23,170 nt of DNA from an uncultured Dialister sp. Lineage in GTDB: Bacteria; Bacillota; Negativicutes; Veillonellales; Dialisteraceae. The notes under the pieces are model-generated. The model worked only from the letters and a program-made list of their open reading frames with translations, had not been told where the DNA came from and made no database searches. The stretch is from NCBI GenBank assembly GCA_900543455.1, contig UQRR01000027.1:1-23170 (forward strand), in the 5' to 3' direction. Shown one piece after another: positions 1 through 7,177 of this stretch. The position numbers were made by a program, and so were the translations under genes. Numbering within the stretch: the stretch's first letter is position 1; each line of letters begins with the position of its first letter.

Positions 1-2
1 CG

Positions 3-119
3 TGGCGCACAGCAGCGGGCAAGGATTTCCGCTATTACATGGTATTTGAGAATGAGGAAAACCTCTTGCCGGGTGCGATGAGCATGAGCCAGTTTATCGA
101 CACGGTTAAGGCGCTGTAA
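3..119 (+). CDS. 3' end of an unidentified gene (partial)
   Basis: An open frame enters from the left edge and ends at the TAA at 117-119, giving 38 C-terminal residues (ending SQFIDTVKAL). Only 14 nt separate its stop from the likely start of the next gene, so the two are probably co-transcribed. I do not recognise the fragment. Its place at the head of a defence-type cluster suggests an island gene, but nothing in the visible residues proves that. Confidence 0.5.
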   Translation, partial: WRTAAGKDFRYYMVFENEENLLPGAMSMSQFIDTVKAL

Positions 120-133
120 GGGAGGTGCATGTT

Positions 134-829
134 TTGAAACTGCCGTATGAAAACGAACTGTATGAGCTGCGAAAGTGGATAGACTTTACAAGCGCAAACT
201 TGCAGATACAGTTTCTCCACACACCTCAGGAAATTCAGCGCGTCCACCAATGGATCAATGCAATTACGAGAGGAATACAAGCGGACTATCCTTTTTATGC
301 GACTACGCTCCCCTGTGTTGCAAATATACTCTTTCAGCAAAACGAGATGGGTGCTATTTTCCTGAATCCTGCGGCATTTGGCGAGTTGGTAGTAATTGTT
401 CGCCATATCGAAGCAGAACCCGTTGTTGTCCAGTTCTGGTCCGATATTCACCCGCGAATTGCGAATGTCTCCCATGAGTTATATGCAGATGGTCACTACT
501 CAACCGCAGCAGAAAAGGCGGTCAAAGAAGTAGAATCTCGTCTGCGTGAAAAGTTTTTGGAGTTAAAAACTGGCGCAGCAGTTCCCGCGAAGATTCGTGA
601 TGTGATTGGCGCACTTATGAGCGAGAACGGCGCTTTCAAATTCTGTGACACAACTACCACCAGTGGCAGGGACTACCGACGCGGAATCCACTCTCTGTTT
701 GAAGGAATCATGGCAGCCTATCGCAACCCTGCGGCTCATGCTAATCTTCAATATGAAAAACGTGAGGCTATAGAGCAAATTATGCTGGCAAGCCAGCTGA
801 TGTATGTGTTGGACAAGCCGCAAATCTAA
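134..829 (+). CDS. TIGR02391-like (Ymh family) protein
   Basis: About 231 residues. The C-terminal half (roughly residues 125-225) carries the pattern I associate with TIGR02391/Ymh proteins: a helix with AEKAVKEVESRLREK, then a segment ending SLFEGIMAAYRNPAAHA. RNPxAH is the family hallmark and resembles a HEPN-like helical fold. The N-terminal half is unassigned. I chose the TTG at 134 because a GGAGG at 121-125 lies 8 nt upstream; the GTG at 125 would overlap that ribosome site. Members of this family are often found in prophages and beside restriction or other defence genes; a biochemical role is not established. It lies 19 nt upstream of the nuclease/ATPase pair, so it may be a third component or a separate island passenger. 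Confidence 0.7.
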   Translation: MKLPYENELYELRKWIDFTSANLQIQFLHTPQEIQRVHQWINAITRGIQADYPFYATTLPCVANILFQQNEMGAIFLNPAAFGELVVIVRHIEAEPVVVQFWSDIHPRIANVSHELYADGHYSTAAEKAVKEVESRLREKFLELKTGAAVPAKIRDVIGALMSENGAFKFCDTTTTSGRDYRRGIHSLFEGIMAAYRNPAAHANLQYEKREAIEQIMLASQLMYVLDKPQI

Positions 830-848
830 GAAGAAGGTGAAATAAATT

Positions 849-1889
849 ATGTCATATACTGTAAAGTCATCAGAAAAATTGCGGAAGTCTGGCGCGGAAA
901 CTGAAACAAAAGCATTATTATATTTAATGAACTTCAGATCAGACAGTGATGATATACACTATTTCGTTGTTGACTTCTTTAACGATTTAACCGGCATGAA
1001 TAACATGGCGACACGTTTATGGGACGTACAGTCAAAAGGAAATCATAATGTTGGTCCCAAAGCTATAGGTAGAGAACTGGTAACGCTATTCAAAAATTAC
1101 ATGAGCGAATTTACATTTGAGACCTATATCCTTTTCGTGGGTAGTGTTTCGGGTGCGCTTAGGAAGGATCCATCACTCACAGTCTTTGGAATTGAAAACG
1201 CTAAAGATACCGCAGTTAAGCTGATTAAAGAGGGCCTTGTTGAAGAAGGTAATGCTAAGGAATATATAGATAATTCCAGTCTTACAGATACAAATATTGA
1301 TGCTTTCTTGAAGTCGATTCAATTTGTGATTGACGATGATAAAGAGCCACGTGAATATGTAAGAGCAATTATAAAGCAGCATCCAAATATCGTTCCCGAG
1401 GACAAGGTTCTGGATGCGATATTTAATGAAATACGAGATAAACAATCAAGTAAAAAGAATATATCCGTTGTCGAGGGTGTCGTTATTGAGACTACCGATG
1501 AAGCGCTGAATTATTGCCGCCATCTGACTAATAATGAAATAAGACTGATGACACTTCAACGTATTATTAACAGAGATCCATTGAGTCAGGGTATTCCCAC
1601 CTCTTTTATCCCGATTTATAATTCTTGGCCACCAGAGAGACAACGTGAAATGTTTGAAGACTGTCAAGGTAGTCTATGCAGGGCGCTGTTCAACAAAAAT
1701 GCAGCCGATGGGTTCTGGTGCCTTTTTGAAAACACATATCAGTTAATCATAGCGCATCCCGATGAACCAGTACAACAATTATTTGTACATCTTCAGGCAT
1801 TGAGAGATTGCGTCTCGCGTTGCCCGGATTTTGATGTCATTTCGCTAAAGTATTTTATTTCCGTTGTAAAGGATGGTATCCAACAATGA
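849..1889 (+). CDS. Putative PD-(D/E)XK nuclease, partner of the downstream SMC-like ATPase
   Basis: 346 residues. The first 100 look like a restriction-endonuclease fold: ETETK at residues 17-21 (helix with the acidic residue), FVVDFFND around residues 39-46, then WDVQSKG at 58-64, giving D-x-Q-x-K with K63. QxK in place of ExK is common in the Cap4/DUF4297 and Lamassu-type effector nucleases. Residues 105-346 are helical with no motif I can name and could bind the ATPase. An AAGAAGG ribosome site precedes the ATG. The stop overlaps the start of the ATPase gene by ATGA, so the two are translationally coupled and probably form one complex. The gene is AT-rich compared with the chromosomal core to the right. 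The nuclease call is by motif only; the system type (Lamassu-like, ABC-3C-like or new) is open. Confidence 0.6.
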   Translation: MSYTVKSSEKLRKSGAETETKALLYLMNFRSDSDDIHYFVVDFFNDLTGMNNMATRLWDVQSKGNHNVGPKAIGRELVTLFKNYMSEFTFETYILFVGSVSGALRKDPSLTVFGIENAKDTAVKLIKEGLVEEGNAKEYIDNSSLTDTNIDAFLKSIQFVIDDDKEPREYVRAIIKQHPNIVPEDKVLDAIFNEIRDKQSSKKNISVVEGVVIETTDEALNYCRHLTNNEIRLMTLQRIINRDPLSQGIPTSFIPIYNSWPPERQREMFEDCQGSLCRALFNKNAADGFWCLFENTYQLIIAHPDEPVQQLFVHLQALRDCVSRCPDFDVISLKYFISVVKDGIQQ

Positions 1890-3505
1890 AAATATTGAGG
1901 GTTGCTGTAGGTAATTCAAAAGAAGCGTTTATTGAAAGCCGATTCACCGAAGGGCTGAATATTATTTCCAGTGATGATAATAACAAAGGGAAAACCATTG
2001 TTATTCAGTCTATGATGTACGCGCTGGGGAATGAACCGACCTTTCCAACTTCTTTCGAATATCAGAAATACTATTATTATGTTGAATTTGAAGAGCACGG
2101 GAAAAATTATCAAATATGCCGTTCTGGGAATGGATTTGTCCTGAGTCAAGGATCGTCCATATTGATTTTTGATAATGTTGCAGAACTCAAGCGGTACTGG
2201 TCAAAACATATTTTTTCACTTCCAGCTATAGTAAAGAATCAGCTTTCAATGATTGTTGATCCTGTACTATTTATGCAGCTTTACTTTGTTGGGCAGGACA
2301 AGAAGGATACTTCAAATATCGCACATCATGGTTTTTATAATAAGCAAGACTACATTGAAATGCTCTATGCGTATGCAGGATTAGGTGGCGAACAGCTCTC
2401 GCAAGAACGAATTGACGAGATTAAGCACCGAATATCTGAGCTTTCCGATGAAAAGAAAGTGCTTTTGCAGCAACACAAAATATTGAAGTCCAAGAAGGCT
2501 CCCGTATCATATCTTAGTGCGGAAAGCGATCGCTTGGCATTTGGCGAAAAGGTTGCGAATTTAGATAGGGTTCAGTCAAAAATTGCCGAGCTTCGGAAAT
2601 CACGTAATGCTTCAACTATTCGGAAAAGCAAATGGGAATATACAATTAATGAGCTACGATCATTGAATCGTTCTATCTCATGTGGTGAATTGCGATGCAT
2701 GGACTGCAATTCTACTAATATTTCATTTAGCACTGGGGAAATATCTCAGACATCATATTCCTTTGATGTGTCTACAGTAGAGATGCGAACTGAGATAATC
2801 AACTCAATCTCCGAGAAAATTGCTGCATACGCGGAAGAGATTCAACGTTTGTCCGCAGAAATCTGTGTCGAGCAAGAAAAAATACAGTCTTTGATGGAAG
2901 ACGAAAACGTTTCTCTTGAATCTATAGTCGCATACAAAAAAGACATTTTTTCCGCGTCAGACGCAGAGGGCAGAATCAAAGATATTGGAAATGAAATCAC
3001 TTCTCTGAAAAGCCAACTTGTAGCTAACAAGAATTCGTCTCAGGAAACGCAGGCGCGGAGGGTTTCTCTGCTGACCGCAATTTTAGGCAAAATGAACGAG
3101 CTATACCATCAAATTGATCCGGATGGAAATCTTACGTACACAAGCCTTTTTACTCAGCGAAATGAAGTCTATTCAGGAAGCGAGGCAACCGTGTTTCATT
3201 TAGTGAAGCTTTTTGCCTTACAACAAGTTCTGAGACACAACTGCCCGATCATAGTCGATTCATTTCGCGCTGAGGACCTATCAACAGGAAAAGAAAAAAC
3301 TGTGTTAGAAATATCAAAGTCTATTAACAACCAAGTAATATTAACAACCACGCTTAAACATGAAGAATTAGGTAAGTATGATTCTATTGAGGGGATTAAC
3401 CATATTAACTACATATCACATATACCCAGCAAGATACTCAATGGCAGATATGTGACAGATTTTTTAGGGCTGTTATCTGCGTTATCCATAAAAATTCAAA
3501 GCTAA
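1886..3505 (+). CDS. Rad50/SMC-like ATPase with Cys zinc-hook
   Basis: 539 residues. The N-terminus has a P-loop at about 28-37 (SSDDNNKGKT), with the first Gly of GxxxxGKT replaced by Asp. Coiled coil runs at about 170-250 and 295-390, broken by a Cys cluster: C266, C271 and C274 (RCMDC), as in the apex of Rad50 hooks. The C-terminal lobe has a signature-like YSGSEA, then a Walker B strand PIIVDS with D458. The usual catalytic Glu right after the Asp is absent; E463 follows in RAED. The domain order (head half, coil, hook, coil, head half) is that of Rad50/SMC proteins but with short arms. The ATG overlaps the stop of the putative nuclease gene, so the pair should work together as DNA-sensing ATPase and nuclease, as in Lamassu LmuB/LmuA. 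That assignment is inference. Confidence 0.7.
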   Translation: MKILRVAVGNSKEAFIESRFTEGLNIISSDDNNKGKTIVIQSMMYALGNEPTFPTSFEYQKYYYYVEFEEHGKNYQICRSGNGFVLSQGSSILIFDNVAELKRYWSKHIFSLPAIVKNQLSMIVDPVLFMQLYFVGQDKKDTSNIAHHGFYNKQDYIEMLYAYAGLGGEQLSQERIDEIKHRISELSDEKKVLLQQHKILKSKKAPVSYLSAESDRLAFGEKVANLDRVQSKIAELRKSRNASTIRKSKWEYTINELRSLNRSISCGELRCMDCNSTNISFSTGEISQTSYSFDVSTVEMRTEIINSISEKIAAYAEEIQRLSAEICVEQEKIQSLMEDENVSLESIVAYKKDIFSASDAEGRIKDIGNEITSLKSQLVANKNSSQETQARRVSLLTAILGKMNELYHQIDPDGNLTYTSLFTQRNEVYSGSEATVFHLVKLFALQQVLRHNCPIIVDSFRAEDLSTGKEKTVLEISKSINNQVILTTTLKHEELGKYDSIEGINHINYISHIPSKILNGRYVTDFLGLLSALSIKIQS

Positions 3506-3525
3506 TCTATAATAAATTTACAATT

Positions 3526-3569
3526 CATAATCAAAATCCGGGTTGAAATCTGCTCGGATTTTGATTATG
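3526..3569. promoter_or_regulatory. 15-bp perfect inverted repeat before the XRE gene
   Basis: CATAATCAAAATCCG at 3526-3540 is matched exactly by its reverse complement at 3555-3569, with a 14-nt spacer. It lies 21 nt after the ATPase stop and 33 nt before the regulator's probable ATG. It could be the XRE repressor's own operator or a terminator for the upstream operon. There is no T-run, which favours an operator. The core CGGATTTTGAT recurs at 5487-5497, just past the recombinase remnant. Confidence 0.55.
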
Positions 3570-3601
3570 CTATGCTTAACCCGAATCGGAGGTTAAACTG
3601 C

Positions 3602-3958
3602 ATGAAACAACTGGGTATGCGCCTTCGCGCGTTGCGGGAAGGCATAGGTTTATCTCAATCAAAATTTGCCGATGTGATCGGCTCTACGCAGTCCAGCATC
3701 AACCGCTATGAAAACGGTCAGGCAACGCCGACCGTTGAGCTTTTGCTCAAATATGCGGATTATTTTGACGTTTCAATGGACTATATCTTTGCCCGCTGTG
3801 ATGATCCGCATGGCAAGTTGTATGAGGTAAAACCTCCGGTTGACGCAAATAATCCTGAACTGAGGAAGTTTGTTGAGATGTGCTTCGATCCGGAATCACC
3901 GATGAATGAAAAGCTGAAAGAAGCAATGCTGAAAATGCTTGAGGAGGCGAAGCAATGA
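3602..3958 (+). CDS. XRE-family helix-turn-helix regulator
   Basis: 118 residues from the chosen start. Residues about 7-60 form a Cro/CI-type HTH: MRLRALREGIGLSQSKFADV, then SSINRYENGQATPT, then LLLKYADYFDVSMDYIF. The C-terminal half is acidic and helical, perhaps for dimerisation. I prefer the ATG at 3602 because CGGAGG lies 9 nt upstream; an in-frame ATG at 3572 has no ribosome site and falls beside the inverted repeat. Its TGA overlaps the ATG of the YhcG-type nuclease gene, so it most likely represses its own two-gene operon through the 15-bp inverted repeat just upstream. Function as regulator is confident; the target is inference. Confidence 0.88.
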   Translation: MKQLGMRLRALREGIGLSQSKFADVIGSTQSSINRYENGQATPTVELLLKYADYFDVSMDYIFARCDDPHGKLYEVKPPVDANNPELRKFVEMCFDPESPMNEKLKEAMLKMLEEAKQ

Positions 3959-4986
3959 GCAATGAATTAACCCATAATCCGGGACAGTTTGACGAGGTTA
4001 TCCATATCATCAATAATGCCCGCAGCCGCGCCATGAAAGCGGTCAATGCAGAGCTTATTCAGATGTATTGGAGCGTCGGTGCGTATTTGTCAGAGCTTTG
4101 TTCTGCATCAAGCTTTGGCGATAAGATCATTGACGAAGTTGCCTCATACATTGCGCAAGAGAACCCCAACATCAAAGGTTTCAATCGTCGCGGTCTCTAT
4201 CGTATGAAGCAATTCTACGAGACTTACAAGGACGATGAATTTGTGACACCACTGGTGACACAAATCAGCTGGACAAACCATCTGCTTATTATGTCTGGCT
4301 CCAAGACGGCAGATGAACGGCATTTTTACATGGCGCTCTGTGCGAAGGAACATTATTCCAAACGCGAGTTGGAGCGTCAGATCGGCACATCGTACTATGA
4401 GCGTTCAATGATTTCTGCTAAGAAGCCGATGCCTGAATCCGTTTCGCATGATGTGCGTGAAAGCATCCTCGATACCTATGTGCTTGAGTTTCTGGACTTG
4501 CCGGAGCAATTTTCTGAAAAGAATCTCCGTAAAGCAATCATCGAAAATCTGAAGCAGTTTATACTTGAATTTGGTCGGGACTTTACCTTTATCGGTGAGG
4601 AGTACCGTGTTCAGGTCGGCAATACAGATTTCTTCATCGACTTGCTGTTTTATAACCGTGCGCTTTCCTGCCTTGTCCCGATTGAACTGAAAATCGGAAA
4701 ATTCAAGCCGGAACACATCGGGCAGATCAATTTTTATCTCGAAGCACTTGACCGCGATGTGAAGAAGCCAAATGAAAATCCAAGTGTAGGCGTTATTCTT
4801 TGCGCCAGCAAGGATGACGCGGTTGTCGAATATGCTTTAAGCCGCAGTATGTCGCCCACACTTGTTGCAGATTATCGGCTTTGTCTTCCCGACAAGACGC
4901 TTCTACAAAACAAGCTGCGTGAACTGGCAGAGCTTGCGTTGGAAAGCGGCGAAGGCAACGAGGGTGATGAAGAAGGACTGCGATAA
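3955..4986 (+). CDS. yhcG: YhcG/DUF1016 family PD-(D/E)XK nuclease-domain protein
   Basis: 343 residues. The N-terminal DUF1016 domain (about 10-150) carries the familiar AVNAELIQMYWSVGAYL and GFNRRGLYRMKQFYE segments and the SWTNHLL motif. The C-terminal domain (about 175-320) is a restriction-endonuclease fold with FIDLLFYN (D229) and PIELKIGKF (E244-x-K246), then HIGQINFYLEALD. The family is widespread in islands and beside restriction systems, and is thought to act on nucleic acid or in recombination or defence. Start ATG overlaps the regulator's stop. The last ten residues (GNEGDEEGLR) are read, out of frame, from the serine-recombinase remnant that begins at 4967, so the natural C-terminus seems to have been replaced at a junction. 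The active-site residues lie upstream and are intact. Confidence 0.88.
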   Translation: MSNELTHNPGQFDEVIHIINNARSRAMKAVNAELIQMYWSVGAYLSELCSASSFGDKIIDEVASYIAQENPNIKGFNRRGLYRMKQFYETYKDDEFVTPLVTQISWTNHLLIMSGSKTADERHFYMALCAKEHYSKRELERQIGTSYYERSMISAKKPMPESVSHDVRESILDTYVLEFLDLPEQFSEKNLRKAIIENLKQFILEFGRDFTFIGEEYRVQVGNTDFFIDLLFYNRALSCLVPIELKIGKFKPEHIGQINFYLEALDRDVKKPNENPSVGVILCASKDDAVVEYALSRSMSPTLVADYRLCLPDKTLLQNKLRELAELALESGEGNEGDEEGLR

Positions 4987-5476
4987 GAAAGCGGTCCGCA
5001 AGGACTGGATTGAACGTGTTGTCGTCCGCTTGACCATGCAGCGCGTCATGGATGAAGAGAAGATTAACAGGCTCATCGATGCAATTCTTGTTATGCAGGA
5101 GCAGGAAGACATAACACCCCCTGCGCTTCGCTCACAGCTTGCGGAAACCGAGTCCTCCATTGGAAACATTCTGAAAGCAATCGAGCAGGGCATTTTCACG
5201 CCGCCCACTAAACAGCGGCTTGATGAGCTGGAAGCACGGAAAGAAGAAATCCTTGCGAATATCCAGACCGCCGAACTGCAAAAGCCAAAGCTGACCCGCG
5301 AACAGATGACGGCATGATTTGAGCAGTTCCGTCATGGCGATCCAGCAAACCGTGATTTTCAGAAACGCCTGATTGATACATTTGTAAACGCTGTGTATGT
5401 ATTTGATGATAAACTGGTCTTGGCCTACAGCTATCAACATGGGACGCAGACGATCTCGCTTGAAGAGATCGAGTAG
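4967..5476 (+). pseudogene. C-terminal remnant of a large serine recombinase
   Basis: The frame starting KKDCDKKAVRKDWIE reads like the post-zinc-ribbon, coiled-coil tail of large serine recombinases: a CxKKAVRKDWIE linker, heptad-rich helices (EARKEEILANIQTAEL) and a C-terminal FVNAVYVFDDKLVLAYSY block. The frame is broken by a TGA at 5315-5317, exactly where relatives usually carry Trp (sequence around it: MTA-stop-FEQFRHGD), and then stays open to the TAG at 5474-5476. The catalytic resolvase domain and zinc ribbon are missing, so this is about 170 residues of a protein normally over 450. Its 5' end is fused to the end of yhcG. Such genes usually sit at one end of an integrative element, so it marks a decayed element boundary. 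Confidence 0.8.
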
Positions 5477-5509
5477 GAGTTGAGTTCGGATTTTGATGGG
5501 GCTACTCCA

Positions 5510-5560
5510 CCAATAAAAAAACGATCCATGGCATGACTCCATAGATCGTTTTTTTATTGG
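5510..5560. terminator. Long palindromic bidirectional terminator at the island edge
   Basis: CCAATAAAAAAACGATC (from 5510) pairs with GATCGTTTTTTTATTGG (to 5560) through a short loop. The hairpin has A-runs on one side and T-runs on the other, so it can stop transcription from both directions: island genes on the + strand and larA on the - strand. It lies 33 nt after the recombinase remnant. Confidence 0.8.
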
Positions 5561-5613
5561 TATAAAACCCGCAGCGCCTCTCTTTTGTGATGCACCGCGC
5601 TTCTATTTCTCAT

Positions 5614-6861
5614 TCACTGAATCATCGGCAGTGTCGATCCACCGACAGGAATGACGTAAACGCTCGCCTTCTCTCCGCTCTTTTCCAGCGCCTGATCGAC
5701 AGCCTGCTGAAGGTCATGGAAAGGCACCATATTCGCTTTCCTGACAAGGGCATCGTCCATATCGGTCACGAGATAGATGGTACATTTCTGCTGCACAAGA
5801 CCGAGCGCCGCCGATTTGTGACCGCCGAGCTCGAAATGCTCGTGAATGGCCGCGATGCGTTCTTCCGGTGTCGGATAGCTCTCGATCCAGCGGGTGAAGG
5901 GCGCGCTGCCGTAGCCTTCGTGGCAGGATGCGGCAACGATCATGATACCGCCCTCTTTCACTGCGTGCTTCGCGTTATCGATGGATTTCTGTGCCTGATA
6001 GAGATTGATATCCTTCGGATAGCCGCCAGTAGAAACGATGACGACGTCAGCCGGTTTCTTGATATCCACCCTGTAGAGGCCATCCAGGAAACGGCAGGCG
6101 TCACGATGCGCTGCGACGGGATCTCCGGCTGCGGCATAGGCGATCTTCTTATGATCATCCAAGACTACATTCACGATGAAATCGGCAGGACAGTACGCTG
6201 CCGTTTCTTCGATGTCCTCGCGCACAGGATTTCCATCGAGATGCCCCGCATACGCACCGGGACGGATCATATTTCTGTGATTCGACTGGATCGAGGCAAG
6301 CGAAGCGCAGCCCGGCATGATGGCTTTCATGCCGCCGGAATAACCGGCGAAGTAGTGGTACTCGACATTGCCAAGAAGGATGCGGCGGTCGGCTTCGGCA
6401 ACCGTGCGAAAGATATCGACGGAGGTCCCATTCCTGCAGGTGCCAAGATGCACGCAGTCTTCCGGATCGCTGTCGATGCATTTCACTTTGTGATACGCCC
6501 ATTCACCGACGAGGCGCTCTCGCTCCTCTTCTGTCAGATGGCGATGAGACCCCAGCGCAAAGACGACGGTGATATCTTCCTCGCGGACGCCCGCAGCTTC
6601 CAGCTCTTGCAGGACACAGGGGACAAGAAGCCAGGAAGGCACGGGGCGCGTGACGTCGCTCGTGATGATAACGACCTTTTCCCCCGTCTTTACGATCTCA
6701 GAGAGGCGCGGCGAGGAAATCGGATGAGCAAGTGCCCGGCGGATTTCCTCTTCTTCGATATCTGCCTCTTCGCAAGGATGAGGGAGAAGTTCTTTCACCG
6801 GATGGCTGTCATCTACATGAAAGGAAATGTAGTCCTTGAAGTATTTGATACTGAAATCCAT
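5614..6861 (-). CDS. larA: LarA-family (DUF2088) nickel-pincer racemase-like enzyme
   Basis: 415 residues, the usual LarA length. Family motifs are present: SDVTRPVP at 68-75, GSHRHLT at 104-110, and EYHYFAGYSGGMKAIMPG at 167-184. Compared with lactate racemase, R72, H106, H169, K179 (which would hold the pincer cofactor) and H195 are all in place. The family interconverts D- and L-2-hydroxyacids using a nickel-pincer nucleotide made by LarB, LarE and LarC. None of those genes is in this window, so the cofactor must come from elsewhere and the substrate may not be lactate. An AAGGAG ribosome site precedes the ATG. A MITE ends 67 nt upstream of the start, so the promoter is either inside the MITE edge or in the short segment next to it. 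Fold certain, substrate not. Confidence 0.9.
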   Translation of the reverse strand: MDFSIKYFKDYISFHVDDSHPVKELLPHPCEEADIEEEEIRRALAHPISSPRLSEIVKTGEKVVIITSDVTRPVPSWLLVPCVLQELEAAGVREEDITVVFALGSHRHLTEEERERLVGEWAYHKVKCIDSDPEDCVHLGTCRNGTSVDIFRTVAEADRRILLGNVEYHYFAGYSGGMKAIMPGCASLASIQSNHRNMIRPGAYAGHLDGNPVREDIEETAAYCPADFIVNVVLDDHKKIAYAAAGDPVAAHRDACRFLDGLYRVDIKKPADVVIVSTGGYPKDINLYQAQKSIDNAKHAVKEGGIMIVAASCHEGYGSAPFTRWIESYPTPEERIAAIHEHFELGGHKSAALGLVQQKCTIYLVTDMDDALVRKANMVPFHDLQQAVDQALEKSGEKASVYVIPVGGSTLPMIQ

Positions 6862-6883
6862 GGTTTAGCTCCTTATACATGAG

Positions 6884-6907
6884 AAATAAAGGCAGCGGCT
6901 TCGCCGC
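6884..6907 (-). terminator. GC hairpin just upstream of larA
   Basis: On the - strand GGCGGC-gaa-GCCGC is followed by CTGCCTTTATTT. This is a weak terminator-like hairpin, or a leader structure, lying about 25 nt before the larA start. It may end read-through from ylmH. Confidence 0.4.
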
Positions 6908-6928
6908 CGTATAAAACAGGCGATGTTC

Positions 6929-7096
6929 CTAGGGAAACACTGATTAAATCGTTGTCAGATTTTACTCTTGAATTTTTTATGCATAGCGAGGAATAACCTG
7001 ACGCGAATAGCGAGCTATTTAAGGAAGGTTATGACGAAGCTATGTATAAAAATTCTTGTAAAATCTGACTCTGCGATTTAATCAGCGTTTCCCTAG
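6929..7096. mobile_element. MITE copy A (palindromic, ~160 bp) flanked by CTAG
   Basis: The element body (6933-7092) starts GGAAACACTGATTAAATCG and ends with the near inverted copy CGATTTAATCAGCGTTTCC. The two halves are complementary over most of their length, so the whole unit can fold into one long hairpin around AATAGCGAGCTATT. CTAG flanks both ends as a 4-bp target duplication. There is no coding capacity. Copies B and C (13477-13643, 19631-19797) are nearly identical, differing at a handful of positions, which suggests recent spread. This copy sits between ylmH and larA. Confidence 0.9.
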
Positions 7097-7109
7097 GGTA
7101 TTCACGAAA

Positions 7110-7177
7110 GATGAGAAATCTATGAACCTGTCGAACCTACAGAACCCATTGAACCTATTAACCTGAACCCCGAACCC
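7110..7177. repeat. GAACCT 9-mer-like repeats
   Basis: A run of imperfect units starting GAACCT or GAACCC, spaced about 9 nt apart, lies immediately after the ylmH stop. A shorter run of the same type lies at 12169-12205. No gene or terminator is visible in it. Confidence 0.6.

Noticed and set aside
3747..4046. - strand frame opposite the XRE and yhcG genes
   Set aside because: Spans two overlapping real genes and has no supporting signals.
5587..6882. 431-residue open frame on the + strand opposite larA
   Set aside because: It is the mirror of a well-supported LarA gene, has no ribosome site, and its residues (rich in Arg, His, Asp) are typical of an antisense shadow.
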